From Deltaproteobacteria bacterium (lineage in GTDB: Bacteria; Myxococcota_A; Polyangia; HGW-17; JAJRWW01), in the NCBI GenBank assembly GCA_029938605.1, contig JAOZUO010000005.1, positions 1-49,129 on the forward strand: a DNA stretch of 49,129 nucleotides, read 5' to 3'. The notes under the pieces were generated by a model. The model had not been told where the DNA came from and ran no database searches. It saw only the letters and a program-made list of their open reading frames with translations. How positions within the stretch are numbered: position 1 is the stretch's first letter; each line of letters opens with the position of its first letter. The translations under genes and the position numbers were made by a program. This document shows, one piece after another, positions 24,436 through 32,468 of the stretch.

Positions 24436-25503
24436 TCACAAGCCATGTAGGGCCGCGTCACCGAAGGAGAGGTACACGCGGTCTCCCGGGCTCAACGCCA
24501 GAGCCCCGAACCGGGCGTCGGTGAGCAGTACCTCCAGCGTCAGGTCTTCGTTCCCTAAGGTCACGTGGACCCTTCGCAAGGTGTCGGCGTCCTCGACGCC
24601 CAGGAGTCGTCCTTCGAGCACGTTGGCGGCCGACTCGACGGGGTGGTCGGCGGCCGACTCGACGGGATGATCTCGACTCAGGATCACCTCTTCGGGACGG
24701 ATCCACAGGTGGCTCCGGCCCGGCTTCAGGGCGGCGCCCGTAAGGGAGATGCCGCCGACCGAGCCACACCCTGGTTCGGTGCAGCGTAGGGGCAGCAGGT
24801 TCCGTAGACCGAGGAACTCCGACACCTCCACGTTGGTGGGCTCCCGAAACAGCTCCCGGGGGGTGGCCACCTGCACCAGTCGGCCTTCGAGCATCACCCC
24901 CACGCGATCGGCCAGGTGGCGCGCCTCCTCCTTGGCGTGGGTCACGTGCAGGAAGGTGGCGCTGCTCTCGGTGTGCAGCCGCGCCAGCTCACCCCGCAGA
25001 TACTCTCGGATGGAGGCGTCCAGGGCCGAGAGGGGCTCGTCGAGCAGGAGCAGCTCCGGCTGGGTGGCCAGGGCCCGCGCCAGGGCCACCCGCTGCTCCT
25101 CGCCGCCCGAGAGGCTGCCCACGTCCCGGTCCAACAGGTCCGTAATGCGCACCAGCTTGGCAAGGGAGGCCACCCGGCGGGCCACCTCCCCCGGGGCCAC
25201 TCCTGACACCCTCGGGCCATAGGCGATGTTGCGGCGCACGGTCAGGTGCGGAAAGAGCGCGCAGTCCTGGTACACGATGGCGAAGGGGCGGTCCTCCGGC
25301 GGACACGCCGTGAGGTCCTCGCCGTTCCACAGGATCTGCCCGTGGTCCGGTGGCCGCAGCCCGGCGATGAGCTCCAGGGTTACAGACTTGCCCACGCCGC
25401 TGGGGCCCAGGAGCACGAAGTACTCCCCCGGCTCCAGGGTCAAGTCCAGCCCCCGAAGAGACCACTGGCCGAGCCGCTTGCGGAGATCACGCAGCTCAAG
25501 CAT
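24436..25503 (-). CDS. wtpC: Molybdate/tungstate ABC transporter ATPase
   Basis: A 355-aa ABC ATPase. Walker A GPSGVGKS near residue 34, signature SLSGGEEQR near 130, Walker B LLLLDEP, and the switch His in LHVTHAKEEA. The C-terminal 130 residues form a TOBE-like region that may bind oxyanion. A 27-bp tandem duplication gives HPVESAADHPVESAA near residue 300. The ATG at 25503 has GGAGGA upstream and lies 8 nt inside the end of the permease gene. Gene order (binding protein, permease, ATPase) fits a complete importer. The same sequence alone could be called ModC; the binding protein decides for the Wtp type. Confidence 0.9.
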   Translation of the reverse strand: MLELRDLRKRLGQWSLRGLDLTLEPGEYFVLLGPSGVGKSVTLELIAGLRPPDHGQILWNGEDLTACPPEDRPFAIVYQDCALFPHLTVRRNIAYGPRVSGVAPGEVARRVASLAKLVRITDLLDRDVGSLSGGEEQRVALARALATQPELLLLDEPLSALDASIREYLRGELARLHTESSATFLHVTHAKEEARHLADRVGVMLEGRLVQVATPRELFREPTNVEVSEFLGLRNLLPLRCTEPGCGSVGGISLTGAALKPGRSHLWIRPEEVILSRDHPVESAADHPVESAANVLEGRLLGVEDADTLRRVHVTLGNEDLTLEVLLTDARFGALALSPGDRVYLSFGDAALHGL

Positions 25504-26311
25504 CGGGATCCTCCCGCTGCTGGGCCGCCGGCCGGGCCAAAAACCGCAGGAAGGCAAAGACCGCGATGCACACCACCACCAGGAGCAGGGCGGCGGACCG
25601 GGCGTAGCTCAAGCCGTAGTCGTTGAGCCGCTGGTACACGAGCACCGGCGTGGTCATGGGGTAGTAGGCGATGATAATCACCGCACCAAATTCGCTGATG
25701 CCACGGGCCCACATTAGGCTCATGCCTGAGACCACGCCGCGCCAGGCCAGCGGCACCGACACCGTGAAAAAGACCTGCCGGGGCGAGGCCCCCAGGGACC
25801 GCGCCGCCTTCTCCAGCCGGATGGGCACCGCCTCGAATCCCTCCCGGGCGGCGTTGACCAGGAAGGGCAGCGACACAAAGGCCATGGCCACGGAGATGCC
25901 CACCTGGGTCCCCACCAGCCCTCCGCCGAAGGCCTGGCCCAGCCAGGATCCCCGGCCGATAACCGTGAGCAGGGCGATGCCGGCCACCGTGTGCGGGATG
26001 GCGATTGGTAGATCGATAATGGCCAACAGCAGCGATCGCCCGGCGAAGCGCTTTCGAGCCAGCAGATAGGCCAGGGGCACCCCCACCAGGGTGCAGGCCA
26101 AGGTGGCCCACAGGGCGGCGAAGAGGGTCACCCGGATGGACTCCAGCACCACACGGTCCCGAGCAGCCGCCGAGAGGTCCGACAGGGACGTAGCCACCAC
26201 CATGCCGATGAGGGGCGCCACCACGAACAGCACCACGCTCGAGCCCAGCACGGCGAGCACCAGGTGGAACCACCACTGTCGGCCGATAGAGCGTCTCACG
26301 GCCACTGCCAT
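25496..26311 (-). CDS. wtpB: Molybdate/tungstate ABC transporter permease
   Basis: A 271-aa inner-membrane permease with about six membrane segments. The conserved cytoplasmic EAA loop is seen as EKAARSLGASPRQVFFTVSV near residue 175, the contact with the ATPase. It ends 8 nt inside wtpC and starts 7 nt after wtpA, so the three genes form a tight operon. Length and topology match ModB/WtpB. Confidence 0.92.
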   Translation of the reverse strand: MAVAVRRSIGRQWWFHLVLAVLGSSVVLFVVAPLIGMVVATSLSDLSAAARDRVVLESIRVTLFAALWATLACTLVGVPLAYLLARKRFAGRSLLLAIIDLPIAIPHTVAGIALLTVIGRGSWLGQAFGGGLVGTQVGISVAMAFVSLPFLVNAAREGFEAVPIRLEKAARSLGASPRQVFFTVSVPLAWRGVVSGMSLMWARGISEFGAVIIIAYYPMTTPVLVYQRLNDYGLSYARSAALLLVVVCIAVFAFLRFLARPAAQQREDPDA

Positions 26312-26318
26312 CGCCTCC

Positions 26319-27323
26319 TCAACGTTGAGCTTCCACCAGCGGACGAAGACGCTTGGGCAGCTTGTCGATGCCGTCCACGACTACAGGCTGCAAAAAAGGC
26401 TGACCGTTCTTCTCGATGATGCGCCGCCCCTCGGGCGACAGGAGAAACGCCACGAAGGCTTCGGCCAACCGGGGATGTGGCGCGCGTTTGGGGATGGTGA
26501 CGGAGTAGACCATGGGCTCCCCTCGGCGCGTGATGTAGCTGCCGGGCTTTTTGCCCGTCACCCGCACGGAACTCTCGCGATACAGCGTGGCCAGGCGCGA
26601 CGACTTCAGGTTCACCTCGTCAGGCAGCAGGATCAGCTTCAGGCCGTGCTGAGCGGCCACGCTCCGGTAGATGAACAGGTAGTCGATCTCCCCCGCCTCC
26701 AGCAGGGCCAGCAGGTCCGTCTCCTTCGGCCGGATGAACCTACGTCCATGCTTGGCCGTGAGCTGGGCGGCCAACCCCGAAACCCGGTAGTGCTTCTCAG
26801 CCAATTGGAAGGCCATCACCGACCGATAGCCACAGGGATCGCTGTTGGGATCTGAACGGCCAAAGCGCACGGAGGGATCGAGGAGGATCTCGTGCCAGTT
26901 CTTTGCGGTCACCTGCGCGGCCCGACGGGACTTCGCGGTGTACGCGATGGCCATCTCGTTAGTGGCGAAGCGGATGTTGAAATCAACATGGTCGGGCATA
27001 AGCAGGTTCTGCACGACCTTGTAGTCCGCCGAGGCCAGGATATCAGCCCGCCGGCCCAGGTCACTGATCTTCCGCGCGCAGTGCCGACTCCCCGCCGCCT
27101 CCGCCCGGATGGTCACCCCCGGATGCTTCTTATGGAACCCCTTGCCCAGGTCCCTAAAAGGCACCGAGAGACTCCCGGCGTGAAGGATGACCAGGTCTCC
27201 GGACAGCCCCCCACCCTTCCCTCGATTGGCGCCGCCATCCATGACGCTACGGTAGTGCCGCCACGCCCACACCACCGCGAAAATGACGACCAGCCAGATC
27301 AGTATGGGCGTAACCTTTTTCAT
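26319..27323 (-). CDS. wtpA: Molybdate/tungstate-binding protein
   Basis: A 334-aa substrate-binding protein anchored by an N-terminal membrane helix (ILIWLVVIFAVVWAW). WtpA landmarks are clear: ILHAGSLSVPFRDLGKGF near residue 47 and GRSDPNSDPCGYRSVMAFQL near 155, the segment that carries oxyanion-binding residues in this family. WtpA binds tungstate and molybdate with very high affinity. The start at 27323 has AAGGAG upstream. First gene of the importer; the S1 gene lies 114 nt upstream. Together with the Moco operon at 5.6-11.3 kb it supplies the metal side of the pathway. Confidence 0.92.
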   Translation of the reverse strand: MKKVTPILIWLVVIFAVVWAWRHYRSVMDGGANRGKGGGLSGDLVILHAGSLSVPFRDLGKGFHKKHPGVTIRAEAAGSRHCARKISDLGRRADILASADYKVVQNLLMPDHVDFNIRFATNEMAIAYTAKSRRAAQVTAKNWHEILLDPSVRFGRSDPNSDPCGYRSVMAFQLAEKHYRVSGLAAQLTAKHGRRFIRPKETDLLALLEAGEIDYLFIYRSVAAQHGLKLILLPDEVNLKSSRLATLYRESSVRVTGKKPGSYITRRGEPMVYSVTIPKRAPHPRLAEAFVAFLLSPEGRRIIEKNGQPFLQPVVVDGIDKLPKRLRPLVEAQR

Positions 27324-27363
27324 CGGGCTCCTTGCGCATAGGAGGGGATGCCGTCTTGGCGAT

Positions 27364-27435
27364 CTACCTGGCCGGGCAGGCCACCCCACCGATCACCAGG
27401 ACTCGGATAAAAATGGCCACCAGTTGTCTTCTCAT
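27364..27435 (-). CDS. Possible 23-aa hydrophobic peptide
   Basis: A 23-codon frame that starts 2 nt after the stop of the S1 gene (RRQLVAIFIRVLVIGG then a Cys). It is basic then hydrophobic, like a short signal or membrane peptide. No separate ribosome site is seen; it would depend on translation re-starting. Low support. Confidence 0.2.
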   Translation of the reverse strand: MRRQLVAIFIRVLVIGGVACPAR

Positions 27436-27437
27436 CT

Positions 27438-28907
27438 CTACTTCTCGAGCTTCTTGAACAGGTCTCCCAGGGTGCCGAAGCCGCCTTGGGGTCCGGCTGA
27501 GCCGCCCTGCTTCTTGCGGTCGGCGTCGAGGTACTCCGTCGCCAAGGCGCGCTCGTCGGCGGCCAGGGCGGCGCGCTCGGACAGGCGCAGACGCCCCTTT
27601 TCGTCGGGCTCGAGCACCTGGGCGCGAACCTCCTGGCCGATGGGGAAGCGGCTGCGTAGATCGTCAGGGGCGTCGCGGATCTCTTCACGCGGAACCAGGC
27701 CGCGGGGAGAGCGCCCAGCTTCGGTAGCGCCGGGGAGGCGAAGGAATATGCCGTAGTGCTCCACCCGCTCTACTGTGCCGGTGACCACATTGCCGGGGGT
27801 GAGCGAATCTCCCCCTGTGCCCGCGCCCGCTCCTTCGCGGATCCGGTCACCGGGAGCCAAGCCAATTCGTTTTCGCGACGGGTCGACGGAGACCACTGTT
27901 ACATCCACGGACTGCCCCTCTTCAAAGGCACGACGAGCGTCCTGGATGCGCGGATCATCCAGGGTGGACACGTGCAGCAGGCCGTCCACGCCGGGCGCCA
28001 GCTCCACAAAGGCCCCGAAGGGCTGCACCCGGACCACGGTGCCCTGGTGGCGCGAGGACAAAGCGAACTGCTCGTCGATATTCTCCCAGGGGTCGCCCGC
28101 GAGGGACTTGAGCGATAGGGAGAGCCGCTCTCCCTCCATCTTAATGATCTGCACCGTGAGCTCCTGGCCCGGGTGCAGCACCTCCTCCACCTGGGAGACC
28201 CGGCTATGGGAAATCTCCGAAATATGGAGCAGTCCGTCCACTCCGCCCAGGTCCACAAAGGCCCCGAACTCTCGGATGGAGTTGACCTTGCCGGGCAGCA
28301 CCGCACCCACCACGAGCTTCTCGCGGAGCTTCTCGGCCTGCTTGGCGCGCTCCTCGGCCAACAACACCTTTCGGGACACCACTACGCTGCGTCCCTCTTC
28401 CCGGTACTCGGTCACTTGGAAAGACAGCTTGCGATCCACAAATTCCGTCAGGTCCTCCACGTAACGCAGAGAGATCTGGGAAGCCGGGCAGAAGGCCCGT
28501 ACTCCGCCCACCTCCACCTCGAGGCCACCCTTGATCACCGTCTTGACCACACCCTCCACGGGCATGCCTAGCTGGTGGGCGTCCTCCAGGATACGTTTTC
28601 CCTGGCTGCCGCCGCCGAGGACCCGGCTGAGCACGACCCCCTCGGGCCCCCGCCGCAGCACCCGGGCCTCCAGGGCGTCGCCCACCGCAGCGGTGGACTT
28701 CCCCTTGTCGTCGAGCAACTCGGAGGTAGCGATGAGCGCCTCACCCTTGGCCCCAATATCCACGAAGGTCCACTCAGAGCCCACCTGCAGCACCGTGCCG
28801 GTGACCTCCTGGCCCTCCTTGATGCGAGCCGGCGGCGCCTTTTCGAGGGACGCCTCGAGCAGCTCCGCGAAGCTCTTCTCCTGATCGTTTGATTTGTCAG
28901 TCGTCAT
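27438..28907 (-). CDS. S1-repeat RNA-binding protein (ribosomal protein S1-like)
   Basis: A 489-aa protein with five S1 (OB-fold) repeats at roughly 30-100, 113-182, 200-270, 285-352 and 372-450. The third and fourth are the best preserved (REFGAFVDLGGVDGLLHISE, FGAFVELAPGVDGLLHVS), as in bacterial S1. The C-terminal tail is rich in Gly and Lys. It probably binds mRNA on the ribosome or acts as an S1 paralogue; the main rpsA usually has six repeats and a cmk neighbour, which is absent here. It is followed by the importer genes on the same strand and preceded by a PilZ-like gene. Confidence 0.85.
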   Translation of the reverse strand: MTTDKSNDQEKSFAELLEASLEKAPPARIKEGQEVTGTVLQVGSEWTFVDIGAKGEALIATSELLDDKGKSTAAVGDALEARVLRRGPEGVVLSRVLGGGSQGKRILEDAHQLGMPVEGVVKTVIKGGLEVEVGGVRAFCPASQISLRYVEDLTEFVDRKLSFQVTEYREEGRSVVVSRKVLLAEERAKQAEKLREKLVVGAVLPGKVNSIREFGAFVDLGGVDGLLHISEISHSRVSQVEEVLHPGQELTVQIIKMEGERLSLSLKSLAGDPWENIDEQFALSSRHQGTVVRVQPFGAFVELAPGVDGLLHVSTLDDPRIQDARRAFEEGQSVDVTVVSVDPSRKRIGLAPGDRIREGAGAGTGGDSLTPGNVVTGTVERVEHYGIFLRLPGATEAGRSPRGLVPREEIRDAPDDLRSRFPIGQEVRAQVLEPDEKGRLRLSERAALAADERALATEYLDADRKKQGGSAGPQGGFGTLGDLFKKLEK

Positions 28908-28943
28908 ACAGTTTCCGGAATCGTCTGTGGTGAGGGCTCGGCC

Positions 28944-29594
28944 CTAGTTGGAGATTATCTGCGAACAAAAATATTGAGAGGCCGCCTCCGCCAGGGTATC
29001 CCACTCGTCTTCGTGACCCAAGCCTTGCAACTCCCGAGCCATCCCCAGTTGCACCTGACCGCCACTGGTACGGTACCAGGCCAGGTGCATGGTGTGCATG
29101 GACTCCGAGTGCCACGGGAGGTTGACCTGGATCATACAGCCCTCGTGAACGGACATCTCGGAGAGCTCCACCCGTCCACCGCCGATGCTGATCTCGTTGA
29201 GCGCGGCGGGGCTCCACTTGCCAAGGTGGGGCACCAACACCGTGCAACTCCAAGGGGAGAGGATCCGTGTGCGCGTGTGGTGCCGCTCCGGCAGGGGCCG
29301 GATGTCTCCGGTGAGCATCCGTCCCAAAAAGGCCAGCTCCCCCACCTGAGCCGGGCGCAGGGCGAGGCCCGAGCCCGCGGGCATCTTCGGCGCCTGGCGC
29401 AAGCGCCGCCAGGCCACCAGGCCGGTGAGGAACACCTCCGCACGAACCGCGGGGAACTGAATCCAGACGCAGAGCTCCTCGCCCACGCCCACCTCGGTGA
29501 CCCCGGGCAAAAAGATGTACCCGGTACGAAGCTCGGTGGGAAACCACGCGTGAAGCTCCCGGGGGTTCTGGATGATTTTCTGAAGCGTCTGCAT
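28944..29594 (-). CDS. PilZ-like (myxobacterial TIGR02266-type) protein
   Basis: A 216-aa soluble protein with two PilZ-like halves. The first has TGYIFLPGVTEVGVGEELCV and FLTGLVAWRRLR; the second has LNEISIGGGRVELSEMSVHEG and INLPW-type strands. The usual RxxxR motif at the head of the first half is not clear, so c-di-GMP binding is uncertain. Paralogous domains like this are numerous in myxobacteria. The ATG at 29594 was preferred over an upstream GTG. It lies between the diguanylate cyclase and the S1 gene, all on the minus strand. Confidence 0.6.
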   Translation of the reverse strand: MQTLQKIIQNPRELHAWFPTELRTGYIFLPGVTEVGVGEELCVWIQFPAVRAEVFLTGLVAWRRLRQAPKMPAGSGLALRPAQVGELAFLGRMLTGDIRPLPERHHTRTRILSPWSCTVLVPHLGKWSPAALNEISIGGGRVELSEMSVHEGCMIQVNLPWHSESMHTMHLAWYRTSGGQVQLGMARELQGLGHEDEWDTLAEAASQYFCSQIISN

Positions 29595-29711
29595 GATTGC
29601 CCGGCGGCGCGGCACAGGAACCGGCCTAGACTTTTACGGTATCCCAGGCCCACGTCCTAATCAAGAGCAGACGTCAGGCCCCGATCATAGCCCCCTGGGC
29701 AGCGCGAGCGA

Positions 29712-30611
29712 TCACTTCGCTGCGTACACGCAAACCCGGTTCCGCCCGCCGTGCTTGGCATCGTAGAGGGCCTCGTCGGCGGCAGCCATCAGAGCCTCTT
29801 GGTTGGCGATGGAGGGGTGGGGCACACCGGCCACCCCGACGCTCACCGCGACCGGGATCCGCATAGACTCCCAAATGAACTCGTGCCGGATCACGGTGCG
29901 ACGGATTCGATCGGCCATAATCTGCGCCGCCGGTAACGGGAACTCGCGACAGAGCACTACAAACTCCTCTCCACCGTAGCGGCAGAGCACGTCCTCGGTG
30001 CGGATGGTTTCGGCGACCACATCCGCGAAGCCACGCAGCACATAATCCCCTGCCGGGTGGCCGAATTGGTCGTTGACGCGCTTGAAGTGATCGAGGTCCA
30101 TCATGACCAACGACAGCGGCATCCGGTGACGATCGGAATAGGCCCACTCCGTCTCCAGCCGCTCGCTGAAATAGCGCTTGTTGAAGACCCGCGTCAGCCC
30201 ATCCCGCAAGGCAGCGTCGTACATCTGCTCCCGGAAGTTGTGCTCCAGCTCGTCATGCAGCGTGAACTTGAAGTGTACCTGCGGGGCGAGCTGAATCTTG
30301 TCGCCGTCCTGCAAGCAGCATTTCTCCACCCGCTCCCCGTTGACGAAGGTGCCGTTGGTGCTGCCGGCGTCACGCAGCTCCACGCCGCCATTGAACTTCA
30401 ACAATTTGCAGTGGATCCGGCTGATACCTTCCTGATCGAGGCTCAGCGTGGCATCGCTGCTCCGGCCGATGACGGTCAGGTCTTCCAGCTCAATGGTAGC
30501 ACCGGTATCCGGTCCACTGAGCACCACCAAAAAAGCGCGGTTCCCGTCGCGCTCGCCCATCACGGGGGCGGTCTCGCCTTTTATGATCTTTGTCGCGTCG
30601 TCGAATTCCAT
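29712..30611 (-). CDS. FHA-domain diguanylate cyclase
   Basis: A 299-aa signalling protein that makes c-di-GMP. Residues 28-118 are an FHA phosphothreonine-binding domain (GRSSDATL at 49-56, SRIHC at 64-68, STNGTFVNG at 84-92). Residues 130-297 are a GGDEF domain with an intact active site GGEEF at 213-217 and an RxxD inhibitory site (RTED at 204-207), so product feedback is likely. FHA control suggests regulation by Ser/Thr kinases such as those at 41 kb. No signal or membrane segments. The start ATG at 30611 was preferred to one five codons upstream. Upstream of the PilZ-like gene on the same strand. Confidence 0.93.
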   Translation of the reverse strand: MEFDDATKIIKGETAPVMGERDGNRAFLVVLSGPDTGATIELEDLTVIGRSSDATLSLDQEGISRIHCKLLKFNGGVELRDAGSTNGTFVNGERVEKCCLQDGDKIQLAPQVHFKFTLHDELEHNFREQMYDAALRDGLTRVFNKRYFSERLETEWAYSDRHRMPLSLVMMDLDHFKRVNDQFGHPAGDYVLRGFADVVAETIRTEDVLCRYGGEEFVVLCREFPLPAAQIMADRIRRTVIRHEFIWESMRIPVAVSVGVAGVPHPSIANQEALMAAADEALYDAKHGGRNRVCVYAAK

Positions 30612-30817
30612 CACTGACTCGCGCAACCAACCGGTCGCAGACGTTCACCCTGTCCCTACGAATATTCAGGTTTTGGCGGATCCGTCAAGATTCACGCTCC
30701 CATCCGGGAGCCGCCGACCCCGAGCTTTCCGGGGTTATTCCCGAAATTAAGCCCTTGAACCCATCGCCATAGTAAGCTAAGCCTAAATCGCTCAAGCTAC
30801 CAAGAGGACAGCAACCT

Positions 30818-31087
30818 ATGAGTCAAAGCTACCACGGACACGAGGTCATGCAGCTGATGATGACCTCCGGAGAAACCCTCACCGAAGAGAGCTATACCTC
30901 CGCCTTGGCCGCCCGTTTCGGCGCGGACGCCACCTTCTTTAGCTGCTCCGCCGACGGCATGACTCCCCTGGAGTTGCTCACCTTCTTCCGCGAGCGGGGC
31001 AAGATCGTCGACGTGGACGGCGGCTTCCACTTCGGTGCCTGTGGGCACGGCAACGGTCATGGGCACGGCGGCGGTTGCGGCCACTAA
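30818..31087 (+). CDS. yecH: YecH family (DUF2492) protein
   Basis: An 89-aa small protein. It shows the YecH/DUF2492 pattern: HGHEVMQLMMTSGETLTEES, FFSCSADGMTPLELLTFF, RERGKIVDVDGGF. The extra C-terminal tail CGHGNGHGHGGGCGH is rich in His and Cys, suggesting metal binding. Function of the family is not known. GAGGA precedes the start. It converges with the condensation-fold gene and is divergent from the diguanylate cyclase. Confidence 0.85.
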   Translation: MSQSYHGHEVMQLMMTSGETLTEESYTSALAARFGADATFFSCSADGMTPLELLTFFRERGKIVDVDGGFHFGACGHGNGHGHGGGCGH

Positions 31088-31110
31088 GTAGCATCCGCAA
31101 CCACCGGTCA

Positions 31111-32343
31111 CTATTGCGCATGACCGCGCAGCTCCTGGGCGACGGCGTCTGTGAGGCGCTTCAGGCGACCTTCGCTCGCGAGAGCCACAGGGGCGCCAAT
31201 GCAGATATCTACTCCTCCCGGGTACCCCATCAATGTGGCAAATGCCTCCATGGTGCCCGCCAGGGGAGGAATGCAGAAGACACGGTGGCTTTCAAAGCCG
31301 GGCGCCCCGAAACGGTCTGTGTCGATGAAACCCAGGTTGGAAACCTGGCCCGAATGCTCGTCGTGGGTAGCGATGAGCTTGGGGCCCCGCAGCGCGGTAC
31401 CCGCAAGACGCATGACCCAAAGTGGCCAGTCTCGCAGCACATTCCGATTCAGCGTGTCACTCGCGTGATCTCCGCGCTCAATGGCCTCTAGTATCCCCTG
31501 TTGAAAGGCCTGCGCCGGGTCGTCTCGGGTGAGGTACTCCCCCACCGGAAGGAGACACATGGCCGTAAGATTGGCGTTGGACCGCAGGTCTGGTCTATGC
31601 CGACGTAGATCCACAGGATAGGAGAAGCGAATCTTCTCCTTGTCCGGGACCTGTGCATGGCGAGCCAGCGCGAGGGAGAATCGGGCGATCAGCTTGGAAA
31701 CCCGTCCCGACACCGTGGCGCGGTACCAGGTCGTCTCCAGACTGTGACCCCGCCGCGTCCCCGTCAATAGAGGGCTGGTGCGGCTAAGACGGGCGGTCGT
31801 CCGGTCCGTTAGGGTCGCCGCGATGTCAGCATCCGTAGGCGGTCCCAAGGGAGCTCGCACCACCGCTTCCCCGCGAGCAGCGGCAAAAAGCCCCTCGGCA
31901 AATAGAATGATTCCCCGGCCATCCATGACCGCGTGCAGCGTGCGAATGATCACCCGCGCCGGCTTTCCCCGAAGCAACAGAACCTCGGTGACCGGTCCGG
32001 TGTCCGCGTTCAATCCTTCCCGCAGAAACTCGGCCCCTTGGGCGCTATGGCCATCCCAACGGCTCCCGTCAACGATCCGTAAGCGCGGAGGCCGGCCGTC
32101 CGGCGTCCAATGGCTGAAGCGACCAAACCCACGCAGCCGGATACGGCACCCGGGCTGCGCCTGGGTCACCCGACGCAACGCCTCGGCCCACCCGGCAGAA
32201 TCAAAGTCCCCTTCCAGGCCGGGATCCCCCTCGAAGACCAGCCCGATGGCAAAGGTTGGATAGAGCTGATTGGCCACGTGCCAAAGACGTTCCGTGCAAG
32301 ACACCATGCGGTACGGAAGCTTCCCATAGAAGAGGTCACGCAT
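31111..32343 (-). CDS. Condensation/acyltransferase-fold protein
   Basis: A 410-aa protein with the condensation-domain fold signature: LHAVMDGRG near residue 137, a one-His version of HHxxxDG, the catalytic motif of NRPS condensation and PapA/WS-DGAT-like acyltransferases. The C-terminal half (SYPVDLRRHRPDLRSNANLT, then VSNLGFID) matches the second half of such folds. It is free-standing, with no carrier protein nearby, so it more likely transfers an acyl group to an alcohol or amine than works in a peptide synthetase. Substrate unknown. Divergent from the MATE exporter gene, which may export its product; that link is inference. Confidence 0.7.
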   Translation of the reverse strand: MRDLFYGKLPYRMVSCTERLWHVANQLYPTFAIGLVFEGDPGLEGDFDSAGWAEALRRVTQAQPGCRIRLRGFGRFSHWTPDGRPPRLRIVDGSRWDGHSAQGAEFLREGLNADTGPVTEVLLLRGKPARVIIRTLHAVMDGRGIILFAEGLFAAARGEAVVRAPLGPPTDADIAATLTDRTTARLSRTSPLLTGTRRGHSLETTWYRATVSGRVSKLIARFSLALARHAQVPDKEKIRFSYPVDLRRHRPDLRSNANLTAMCLLPVGEYLTRDDPAQAFQQGILEAIERGDHASDTLNRNVLRDWPLWVMRLAGTALRGPKLIATHDEHSGQVSNLGFIDTDRFGAPGFESHRVFCIPPLAGTMEAFATLMGYPGGVDICIGAPVALASEGRLKRLTDAVAQELRGHAQ

Positions 32344-32468
32344 TGCGCCAGTCTACAACACAATATCCGGGAATGTCGTATGCGCCTTCCCGGTTGACAG
32401 GAGACGAAAGAGGGCTACTACGGTCCGCAGGAATGAAGGTCCCTCGGATAGGCTCGCGAACAGAAACC

